Assembly (NCBI GenBank): GCA_017959195.1
Contig: JAGDBE010000015.1
Span: 1 to 6,351 of the forward strand
Origin: Clostridia bacterium
Lineage (GTDB): Bacteria; Bacillota; Clostridia; Oscillospirales; CAG-382
DNA length: 6,351 nt
Direction of reading: 5' to 3'
The notes under the pieces: model-generated
Told to the model about the DNA's origin: nothing
The model's input: only the letters and a program-made list of their open reading frames with translations
Databases searched by the model: none
Made by a program: the position numbers and the translations under genes
Shown here: piece by piece, positions 1 through 6,148 of the stretch
Layout: every line of letters starts with the position of its first letter
Position numbering within the stretch: the stretch's first letter is position 1

Positions 1-111
1 AAGGCGAATCCGACGAACTTCTTACTCATGCACGCTATGGGTCCCAACGTTGCGGGAGTAATCGGCTCTGCCGTTGCGGCGGGCGTGTTCCTCGCACTGT
101 TTGCAAGATAG
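1..111 (+). CDS. oadB: Na+-translocating decarboxylase beta subunit, C-terminal end (partial)
   Basis: The reading frame is open from the first base and ends in TAG at 109-111, giving the last 36 residues of a longer protein. The stretch NFLLMHAMGPNVAGVIGSAV followed by AAGVFLALFAR is the typical C-terminus of the OadB/GcdB/MmdB family. These are polytopic inner-membrane subunits that couple decarboxylation of carboxybiotin to Na+ export. The visible part is a Gly/Ala-rich hydrophobic segment, consistent with the final membrane helix, and it closes with a single Arg. The family assignment is secure. The choice of oadB over gcdB or mmdB rests on the oadA-type alpha subunit 30 bases downstream. 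The start and the rest of the gene lie outside the window. Confidence 0.9.
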   Translation, partial: KANPTNFLLMHAMGPNVAGVIGSAVAAGVFLALFAR

Positions 112-141
112 TATATTATCATTCGAGAAAGGATAAATTTT

Positions 142-1536
142 ATGTCGCAGTTAAAAATTATGGAGACTGTGCTCAGAGATTCGCACCAGTCCCTCATTGC
201 AACGCGTATGTCCACGGAAGATATGCTTCCGATACTCGACTCTCTTAACGAGGTCGGCTATTATTCAATGGAAGTTTGGGGCGGCGCGACCTTTGACGCG
301 TGTTTGAGATTCTTGAACGAGGATCCGTGGGAGCGCCTCAGAGTAATAAGAAAGCATATTACGAACTCAAAACTTCAGATGCTTTTCAGAGGACAGAATA
401 TTCTGGGATACCGCCATTACGCGGACGACGTGGTCGAATATTTCGTGCAGAAGTCTATTGCAAACGGTATAGATATAATAAGAATTTTCGACGCGCTGAA
501 CGACCCGAGAAACCTTAAAACCGCAATTAATGCGACAAAAAAAGAGGGCGGCCACGTTCAGGCGGCAATGAGTTATACGACAGGCCCCATATATACGACC
601 GAATATTTTTCAAAATATGCAAAACAGCTTGAAGAAATGGGCGCTGACTCAATCTGCATAAAGGATATGGCGGGACTTTTAAAGCCGTACGCCGCATACG
701 AACTCGTAAAGGCGCTCAAAGAGACGGTAAAGGTGCCGATTCAGCTCCATACACACTACACTTCGGGACTTGCTTCAATGACGCTGCTCAAAGCGGTTGA
801 AGCGGGCGTGGATATTATAGACACCGCGATTTCTCCGCTTGCCATGGGAACTTCTCAGCCGCCGACGGAGGCGATGGTCGCTACTTTTGCGGGCACGCCG
901 TACGATACGGGACTTTCGCTTGAAAAAATCGATAAGCCGTCGAGAATGTTCGACGCGCTGAGAACAAAATACTTAAAAGAAGGACTTCTTGACCCGAAAG
1001 TGTTGAAGGTCGACGTAAACGCGCTCATATACCAGGTTCCCGGAGGAATGCTCTCAAACCTTGTTTCACAGCTTAAAAACGCAAATAAGTCGGATAAACT
1101 CGAAGAAGTGCTTGAAGAGGTGCCGAGAGTGCGCGCCGACGTTGGTTATCCGCCTCTGGTTACGCCGTCGTCGCAGATTGTCGGCACACAGGCGGTAATG
1201 AACGTTATATCGGGCGAAAGATATAAGACGGTAACGAAGGAATTCAAGGGCCTTGTAAAAGGCGAATACGGAAAGACGCCCGTACCGATATCCGACGAGA
1301 TAAGAAAGAAGATTATAGGCGACGAAAAGCCGATAACGTGCAGACCCGCCGATAATATAAAGCCGGAGCTCGAAAAGCTCAAAGGCGAGATAGCGCAGTA
1401 TATCGAGCAGGACGAAGACGTGCTTTCCTACGCGCTTTTCGGACAGGTTGCCGTTAACTTTTTCGAAAAGAGAAAAGCGGATAAGTATAAACTTGCTTCC
1501 AATACCGATTACGAAAATAAAATAACGTCAGTATAA
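142..1536 (+). CDS. oadA: Oxaloacetate decarboxylase alpha subunit / pyruvate carboxylase subunit B-type carboxyltransferase, no biotinyl domain
   Basis: This 464-residue cytoplasmic enzyme moves a carboxyl group between oxaloacetate (or pyruvate) and biotin. With the beta subunit it would drive Na+ export. Residues 1 to about 260 form the HMGL-like TIM barrel. The expected metal site is visible: Asp13 in LRDSHQ, Lys174 in ICIKDMAG (the lysine that is carboxylated in the transcarboxylase 5S family), and His203 and His205 in QLHTHYTSG. FRGQNILGYRHY (82-93) and RIFDALND (114-121) are family signatures. Residues from about 280 to 450 match the conserved PYC/OADA C-terminal region, ending near ALFGQVAVNFFEKR. 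Full-length OadA proteins run to about 590 residues with a C-terminal biotinyl domain bearing an MKM-type motif; that is absent here, so a separate carrier is inferred. AAAGGA (128-133) lies 8 bases before the ATG. Pyruvate carboxylase subunit B is the alternative name, but the upstream beta subunit favours the decarboxylase. Confidence 0.92.
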   Translation: MSQLKIMETVLRDSHQSLIATRMSTEDMLPILDSLNEVGYYSMEVWGGATFDACLRFLNEDPWERLRVIRKHITNSKLQMLFRGQNILGYRHYADDVVEYFVQKSIANGIDIIRIFDALNDPRNLKTAINATKKEGGHVQAAMSYTTGPIYTTEYFSKYAKQLEEMGADSICIKDMAGLLKPYAAYELVKALKETVKVPIQLHTHYTSGLASMTLLKAVEAGVDIIDTAISPLAMGTSQPPTEAMVATFAGTPYDTGLSLEKIDKPSRMFDALRTKYLKEGLLDPKVLKVDVNALIYQVPGGMLSNLVSQLKNANKSDKLEEVLEEVPRVRADVGYPPLVTPSSQIVGTQAVMNVISGERYKTVTKEFKGLVKGEYGKTPVPISDEIRKKIIGDEKPITCRPADNIKPELEKLKGEIAQYIEQDEDVLSYALFGQVAVNFFEKRKADKYKLASNTDYENKITSV

Positions 1537-1568
1537 AAATTTGTCCCGGTGAAAACCGGGACAAATTT
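1537..1568. terminator. Bidirectional intrinsic terminator between convergent oadA and ylmC-like genes
   Basis: A perfect 14-bp inverted repeat (arms 1537-1550 and 1555-1568) encloses a GAAA tetraloop, with a GC-rich core of CCCGGT/ACCGGG. It begins at the base after the oadA stop codon. On the minus strand the hairpin continues into a T-rich run (ATTTTTAT, reading down from 1540), a good rho-independent tail. On the plus strand the tail is only the TTT that closes the stem, then AAAATAG, so termination in that direction is probably weaker. The minus-strand gene's TAA (1569-1567) overlaps the outer end of the arm. The structure is seen directly; two-way activity is inferred. Confidence 0.88.
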
Positions 1569-1845
1569 AAAATAGAAACTTTCTTTTTTCTTTTTCGGGG
1601 GCAATCTGCTGAATGCAGCAGGCATCGACGAAAATGATTTCGTCTCCGATTTTTCGGATGTTGTCCCAGAAAATGCAGACTTCTTTGCTCTTGTTCTGGA
1701 AAAGCCCGCCGCATTCCCGTACAGTTACGGAAATGATTTTCCCGCAGTCCGCGTCTATGAGAATGTCGCTTATATATCCGAGCTTTTTGCAGTCGTTTAC
1801 GTTTATGACCTCTTTGTTTTGCAGTTCAGAATAAAGTATCTGCAT
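1567..1845 (-). CDS. YlmC/YmxH-family PRC-barrel protein (sporulation-associated)
   Basis: This 92-residue protein has the PRC-barrel layout of the YlmC/YmxH family. It opens with an MQILYSELQNKEVINVND-like first strand, then GYISDILIDADCGKI (residues 23-36), where a G.vsD...D...GkI pattern is diagnostic, and ends the barrel with IRKIGDEIIFVD (63-74). Members are small soluble proteins found mainly in spore-forming Firmicutes; their biochemical role is not established. The ATG at 1845 was chosen because GAGGGGTG (1858-1851 on the minus strand) sits just upstream at proper spacing. The in-frame TTG at 1860 would place that ribosome binding site inside the gene. The tail EKEKRKFLF is basic. Six cysteines (19, 34, 45, 57, 76, 77) in 92 residues is a high count. 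The usual Pro-Gly-rich loop after the central strand reads RECGG here. The gene is convergent with oadA and divergent from hflX, so it is probably monocistronic. Confidence 0.85.
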   Translation of the reverse strand: MQILYSELQNKEVINVNDCKKLGYISDILIDADCGKIISVTVRECGGLFQNKSKEVCIFWDNIRKIGDEIIFVDACCIQQIAPEKEKRKFLF

Positions 1846-1850
1846 ATTTT

Positions 1851-1858
1851 CACCCCTC
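1851..1858 (-). promoter_or_regulatory. Ribosome binding site that fixes the ylmC-like start
   Basis: Read on the minus strand this is GAGGGGTG, a strong Shine-Dalgarno match whose AGGGG core ends 7 bases before the ATG at 1845. It rules out the in-frame TTG at 1860 as the start. Confidence 0.75.
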
Positions 1859-1887
1859 AAAATATTTATTGACTTCGGAGGAACATT

Positions 1888-3207
1888 ATGAAGCCGAATG
1901 AAAGCCTTTTTTCGCAGCCCGATAATAAAATACCCGTTTTTGTGCTGCTTGTGTCGGTTTATGACGACGCCGGCAAGGAAAAAGAGTGCTTAAAATCTCT
2001 TGATGAGCTCAAAAAACTTGCCGAAACGTCAATAGACGACGATGGACATTATTCCGTGTTTTTCTGCCTTACCCAGTGCAGAAAATCGCCCGATACCGCA
2101 ACTTTCATAGGCAGAGGAAAGGCGGATGAAGCGAAAAAACTTTGCTCCGGCAACAATATTTCGCTCGTCATAGCCGACGGCGAAATGAGTCCGTCGCAGA
2201 TTAAAAATCTTGAAGACGCGCTTAATACGGAAGACTCGGAAATAAAAGTAATCGACAGGACCATGCTCATACTCGACATTTTCGCAAAGCACGCAGTAAC
2301 GGGCGAGGGTAAAATCCAGGTCGAGATAGCGCAGCTGAAATATACGGCTCCGAGACTAACAGGACGGGGAATAAACCTTTCAAGACAGGGCGGAACGAGC
2401 GGAAGCATAGGCGCAAGAGGCCCGGGAGAGACAAAACTTGAAACCGATAAAAGACATATACAGAGGAGAATCCTCTCCCTTAAAAACGAACTTGCCGAAC
2501 TTGAAAAGGAAAGGGCGGTAAAACGAGCCAAAAGACAGAAATCGGGAATTCCGACGGTTGCTATAACCGGCTACACCAACGCAGGAAAATCTACGCTTTT
2601 GAATTACCTCACGAACGCGGGCATTCTTGCCGAGGACAAGCTTTTCGCAACGCTCGATACGACAGTGAGAAGACTCACGCTCCCGTCGTCGAGGGAGATA
2701 CTGCTTACAGATACGGTAGGTTTTATAAACAACCTGCCGCACGGACTTGTTGAAGCATTCAAATCAACACTTGACGAAGTAGTATATGCCGACGTTCTGC
2801 TTATTGTTATAGATATTTCCGATGAAGACGCAAAACTGAAGCTTGAAGTAACCGAAAAAACGCTTGAAGAACTCGGCGCTTCGGGCAAACCGACCGTTTA
2901 CGCGTTCAATAAATCGGACCTTGTCGGTTTTGAAGATACAAATACTTTTCCGTCCGACGTTTACGGCGTGAGTATATCGGCAGAGACGGGAAAAGGCGTC
3001 GATAAACTGCTTGAAATACTGGATATGGTGCTGTCCGCGTCAAAAAAGAGGATAAAACTGCTCATACCTTTCGGAGACTCGTCGGCGGTCAACTATCTTT
3101 ACAGAAATGCCGTCGTGGAAAGCGCGGAATATACCGAAAACGGAACGCTCGTTACCGCGCTCGTTTCCGATAAAGAAATCGGCGCTTGTAAAAAATATAT
3201 AATTTAA
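1888..3207 (+). CDS. hflX: GTPase HflX (ribosome-associated)
   Basis: HflX proteins bind the 50S subunit and use ATP/GTP hydrolysis to split or rescue stalled and hibernating 70S ribosomes, notably under stress. The 439 residues fall into an N-terminal HflX domain (about 15-215) and a G domain (about 220-385), followed by a short C-terminal domain. The N-terminal domain carries ATFIGRGKADE (71-81), DRTMLILDIFAKHA (123-136) and the glycine-rich GARGPGETKLETDKR (175-189), the hallmark of the family. The helix at 193-215 is charged and coiled-coil-like, the usual linker to the G domain. G-domain motifs are G1 GYTNAGKST (228-236), G3 DTVGF (275-279), G4 NKSD (341-344) and G5 SAE (364-366). Length is normal. 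GGAGGA (1877-1882) lies 5 bases before the ATG. The gene stands between a divergent neighbour and a 70-base gap, so it is probably transcribed alone, possibly with some read-through into dgt. Confidence 0.96.
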   Translation: MKPNESLFSQPDNKIPVFVLLVSVYDDAGKEKECLKSLDELKKLAETSIDDDGHYSVFFCLTQCRKSPDTATFIGRGKADEAKKLCSGNNISLVIADGEMSPSQIKNLEDALNTEDSEIKVIDRTMLILDIFAKHAVTGEGKIQVEIAQLKYTAPRLTGRGINLSRQGGTSGSIGARGPGETKLETDKRHIQRRILSLKNELAELEKERAVKRAKRQKSGIPTVAITGYTNAGKSTLLNYLTNAGILAEDKLFATLDTTVRRLTLPSSREILLTDTVGFINNLPHGLVEAFKSTLDEVVYADVLLIVIDISDEDAKLKLEVTEKTLEELGASGKPTVYAFNKSDLVGFEDTNTFPSDVYGVSISAETGKGVDKLLEILDMVLSASKKRIKLLIPFGDSSAVNYLYRNAVVESAEYTENGTLVTALVSDKEIGACKKYII

Positions 3208-3228
3208 TTATAAATATAAAAAGTGTTT

Positions 3229-3257
3229 TCGACTTTTTTTGCGTATATTATTATAGT
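3229..3257 (+). promoter_or_regulatory. Candidate sigma-A promoter for dgt-dnaG-(rpoD)
   Basis: Within the AT-rich gap between hflX and dgt, TCGACT (3229-3234, 4 of 6 to TTGACA) and TATAGT (3252-3257, 5 of 6 to TATAAT) are separated by 17 bases. Transcription would start near 3264, leaving a leader of about 14 bases that is mostly ribosome binding site. The match is seen; activity is inferred, and AT-rich DNA yields such matches by chance. Confidence 0.5.
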
Positions 3258-3277
3258 ATGAAAAAAGGGGCAGTGTT

Positions 3278-4306
3278 ATGACAGAGATAATGAAAAATTA
3301 TTACGGCTTTGAGAGGTCGTTTTTATCGCCGTTCGCAACGCTTTCAAGCGCCACAAAGGGAAGAATGAAGCTTGAAAACATAGACGAGCACGATATAAGA
3401 ACCCCGTTTATGAGGGACAGAGACAGAATCATTCACTCAAAATCGTTCAGACGGCTTATGCATAAAACGCAGTGCTTCCTCTCGCCGGAGGGCGACCATT
3501 ACAGAACGCGCCTTACGCATACTCTCGAAGTGTCGCAGATAGCAAGAACCGTTGCAAGGTCATTATGTCTCAACGAGGACCTGACGGAAGCGGCATCTCT
3601 CGGACACGACCTCGGACATACCCCTTTCGGACACGCGGGCGAAAGAGTACTCAACGAACTCTGCCCGGGCGGATTCAAGCATAACGAACAGAGCCTTCGT
3701 GTTGTAGACTTGCTTGAGCACGACGGAAACGGACTTAACCTCACCTATGAGGTGAGAAACGCGATAGTCTGCCATACCGGCGCCGTGGAAGCCGATACCA
3801 ACGAGGGCAAAATAATTAAATTTGCGGACCAGATAGCGTATATAAACCATGACATAGACGACGCGATAAGGGCGGGAATCCTCACAAACGAAGATATTCC
3901 GCAGTATCTGAAAGACGTTCTCGGCGAAACGCACGGCGAACGCATAGATACCATGGTAAAAGCGCTGATATATAAGACAAAAGAGAATTTCGCAAACGGA
4001 ATTTCAAAACTTGAAATGTATTCCGAAATAAGCGAAGCGACAAATAAATTAAGGGAGTTTATGTTTGATAACGTGTACTTTAATCCCGTCGCAAAGAGCG
4101 AGGAGGTTAAAGCCGCCGAAATGCTGAATAAGCTTTACGAATATTACAGAGCAAACATAGATAAAATTCCTGAAGAGTACAGAAAAAACATAGGAGAGAA
4201 CTGTTCGGACGACAGGGCTGTGTGCGACTATATCGCATGCATGAGCGACAGATACGCCGTTTTGACTTTTGAAAACCTGTTCATACCGAAAAACTGGAAC
4301 AAATAA
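3278..4306 (+). CDS. dgt: HD-domain deoxyguanosinetriphosphate triphosphohydrolase (dGTPase-like)
   Basis: Enzymes of this family cleave a dNTP to the deoxynucleoside and triphosphate, so they tune the dNTP pool and limit unwanted DNA synthesis. The 342-residue protein matches the short bacterial branch (about 330-345 residues) and not the roughly 500-residue E. coli Dgt. The N-terminal signature RDRDRIIHSKSFRRLMHKTQ (46-65) is present. HD-site residues are visible: His81 in RLTHTLE, His110-Asp111 in GHDLGHTPFGHAG, and Asp184 in KFADQIAYINHD. SDRYAV (323-328) near the C-terminus is also typical. The ATG at 3278 follows AAGGGGC (about 3265-3271); an internal Met5 start is possible but has a poorer upstream site. 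Its TAA is embedded in the ribosome binding site of dnaG 12 bases on, so the two are almost certainly one operon. Substrate choice among dNTPs cannot be read from the sequence. Confidence 0.95.
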   Translation: MTEIMKNYYGFERSFLSPFATLSSATKGRMKLENIDEHDIRTPFMRDRDRIIHSKSFRRLMHKTQCFLSPEGDHYRTRLTHTLEVSQIARTVARSLCLNEDLTEAASLGHDLGHTPFGHAGERVLNELCPGGFKHNEQSLRVVDLLEHDGNGLNLTYEVRNAIVCHTGAVEADTNEGKIIKFADQIAYINHDIDDAIRAGILTNEDIPQYLKDVLGETHGERIDTMVKALIYKTKENFANGISKLEMYSEISEATNKLREFMFDNVYFNPVAKSEEVKAAEMLNKLYEYYRANIDKIPEEYRKNIGENCSDDRAVCDYIACMSDRYAVLTFENLFIPKNWNK

Positions 4307-4311
4307 AGGAG
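4306..4311 (+). promoter_or_regulatory. Ribosome binding site of dnaG overlapping the dgt stop codon
   Basis: AAGGAG is a near-perfect Shine-Dalgarno sequence 7 bases before the dnaG ATG. Its first base is the last base of the dgt TAA (4304-4306). Ribosomes ending on dgt would therefore stop on the dnaG initiation region, which suggests translational coupling. Confidence 0.75.
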
Positions 4312-4318
4312 TGATATA

Positions 4319-6127
4319 ATGCCGTTTCCAAGCAGTTTTATTGCGGAATTGAAAAGCAGAAACCCCATTGAAACGGTCATATCCAGATACGTCGATTTGA
4401 AGCGCGCGGGCAGTAATCTCGTGGGACTATGCCCGTTCCATTCCGAACGCACTCCGTCGTTTACCGTGTTCAGTGATAATTTCCATTGTTTCGGCTGTTC
4501 GGCGGGCGGAGACGTTATAACCTTTATAATGAAAATCGAAAACCTCGAATACAGGGACGCAATACAGTTTCTCGCCGATAAATGCGGAATGGCAGTCCCC
4601 GCGCAGGATTATAAGGACTACGGAAAACCGAAAAGCGCACTGACAAGGGAAAAATGCTTTGAGATGAATAAAATCGCGGCGCGCGTTTTTTACAGCAACC
4701 TCAATTCACCGGATGGAGAGCCGGCGCGGAGATACCTCGACGAAAGAAAAATCAGTCCCGCCACGAGAATTCATTTCGGCCTCGGATATGCGCTCAATTC
4801 ATTTGACCATCTTACGGATATACTTATATCAAAGGGCTTTACGCCGCAGGAAATCAACGAAAACTTCCTTTGCGGCATTTCAAAGAAGAACGGAAAGCCG
4901 TTCGATATGTTCCGGAACAGAATAATTTTTCCGATAATCGACGTGAGCGGAAATATCGTGGCTTTCGGAGGCAGAGTGCTTGACGACTCAAAACCCAAAT
5001 ACCTGAACTCCTCCGATACCGTCGTTTTCAAAAAAAGCAGAAACCTGTTTGCGCTGAATTTTGCAAAAAACGTAATTACAGGCGATAAGCCCGACGAAAA
5101 GAATTTGACGAAATCGTATGCTAAACCTGGCGAAATGATTTTGTGCGAAGGGTATATGGACGTAATTTCAATGCACCAGGCGGGCTTCGGAAACGCAGTC
5201 GCAACGCTGGGTACTGCGATTACGTCGGAGCACGCGAGAATAATTTCCCGATTTGCCAAAACCGTCTATCTTGCGTATGATTCCGACGACGCGGGGCAGG
5301 CGGCGACCAAAAGGGCGATACGCATGCTGACGGAAGTCGGGATAGATGCGAAGGTAATAAAGATAAGCGGAGCAAAGGACCCGGACGAATACATAAAGAA
5401 ATTCGGGTCCGCATCGTTCGCCAACATAATAAGCGCGTCGGAAGGGCAGATAGACTATAAACTCAACGAAATACTGGGTAAATACGATATGAACGTTTCC
5501 GAGCAGAAATATAAAGCGATGACTGAGGCCTGCGGAATAATCGCGGATATCCGCACCGATTTGAAGCGTGAAATATACGTTGAGAGACTGTCGCAGCTTA
5601 CGGGAATAAAGCAGGAAACAATTTATTCCGAAATCAAGCGTACAGTGCGAAACGAAAATAAGAAGTTCAAACATCAGTTCAGCGAGCTTCTGCCGAAAAA
5701 TATCATGAGATACGACGACAGAATAAATACCGAGGCGGCGTCAAACTATAACGCGGCAGCGGTGGAGCGAAGAATAATCGGAATATTGCTTTTGTACCCG
5801 GAGCTGCTGAATTCGAAAATAAAGATTTCGGAAGACGATTTCGTAACGACATTCAATAAAAACGTCTTTTCGAATATCAAAAAGATATACGAGACCGGGG
5901 AAACGGATATAACGCAGTTGAACGAGGTATATACTCCCGACGAATTCTCATATATTATGGAGATGAAGTTTGAGAGAATGCCGCTTTCTTCAAACGGAGA
6001 AGACGCTTTGAAAGAGCAGTCGGAGCTTTTGAAAAAACTTAAAGCGGACGCGTCCGATAAAGACGAAACAGATTTGCTTAGCGTGATAGAAAAAATAAAA
6101 AAAGAAAAGTTAAAAAAACAGCAGTAA
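4319..6127 (+). CDS. dnaG: DNA primase DnaG
   Basis: DnaG makes the short RNA primers that start leading- and lagging-strand synthesis, working with the replicative helicase DnaB. The 602 residues show the standard order. The CHC2 zinc-binding domain (1 to about 100) has ligands Cys38, His41, Cys57 and Cys60 in LCPFHSERTPSF and FHCFGCSAGGD. The RNA-polymerase-like basic domain (about 110-250) has AFGGRVLDDSKPKYLNSSDT at 215-234. The TOPRIM domain (about 270-355) carries Glu277 in CEGYMD and Asp321/Asp323 in YDSDDAGQ, the metal-binding catalytic residues, then KDPDEYIKKFG (353-363). The C-terminal helicase-interaction region (about 480-595) is mostly helical and ends in a Lys-rich tail. Length is usual for Firmicutes. 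Between FALNFAKN (244-251) and MILCEGYMD (273-281) there are roughly 14 more residues than I expect in this family. It sits between dgt and a probable rpoD, a conserved clostridial arrangement. Confidence 0.97.
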   Translation: MPFPSSFIAELKSRNPIETVISRYVDLKRAGSNLVGLCPFHSERTPSFTVFSDNFHCFGCSAGGDVITFIMKIENLEYRDAIQFLADKCGMAVPAQDYKDYGKPKSALTREKCFEMNKIAARVFYSNLNSPDGEPARRYLDERKISPATRIHFGLGYALNSFDHLTDILISKGFTPQEINENFLCGISKKNGKPFDMFRNRIIFPIIDVSGNIVAFGGRVLDDSKPKYLNSSDTVVFKKSRNLFALNFAKNVITGDKPDEKNLTKSYAKPGEMILCEGYMDVISMHQAGFGNAVATLGTAITSEHARIISRFAKTVYLAYDSDDAGQAATKRAIRMLTEVGIDAKVIKISGAKDPDEYIKKFGSASFANIISASEGQIDYKLNEILGKYDMNVSEQKYKAMTEACGIIADIRTDLKREIYVERLSQLTGIKQETIYSEIKRTVRNENKKFKHQFSELLPKNIMRYDDRINTEAASNYNAAAVERRIIGILLLYPELLNSKIKISEDDFVTTFNKNVFSNIKKIYETGETDITQLNEVYTPDEFSYIMEMKFERMPLSSNGEDALKEQSELLKKLKADASDKDETDLLSVIEKIKKEKLKKQQ

Positions 6128-6148
6128 TGCTGCGGAAGGAGCATATTT

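Noticed and set aside
1846..1860. TTG at 1860 as an upstream start of the ylmC-like gene
   Set aside because: It would place the strong GAGGGGTG ribosome binding site inside the coding region and add five residues (MRGEN) not expected in the family.
1869..1874. TTGACT as a -35 box for hflX
   Set aside because: A -10 box at 17 bases downstream would fall inside hflX after its start codon, so it cannot drive the gene.
2049..2888. Minus-strand open frames of 94-160 codons opposite hflX
   Set aside because: The translations are Ser-rich or Arg-rich with no family resemblance and are fully covered by a complete HflX with all G motifs. They are shadows.
3218..3238. AAAAAGT/ACTTTTT inverted repeat after hflX as an intrinsic terminator
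   Set aside because: The 7-bp stem has only one G-C pair, so it should be too weak. It overlaps the candidate promoter and could arise by chance in AT-rich DNA.
3499..3954. Minus-strand open frames opposite the HD motif region of dgt
   Set aside because: No ribosome binding sites or domains are visible and the plus-strand gene accounts for the conservation. They are shadows.
4771..5674. Long minus-strand open frames of 162 and 168 codons opposite dnaG
   Set aside because: They lie wholly inside a full-length, motif-complete primase gene, have no plausible ribosome binding site or recognisable domain, and overlap each other in different frames. They reflect the codon bias of dnaG.
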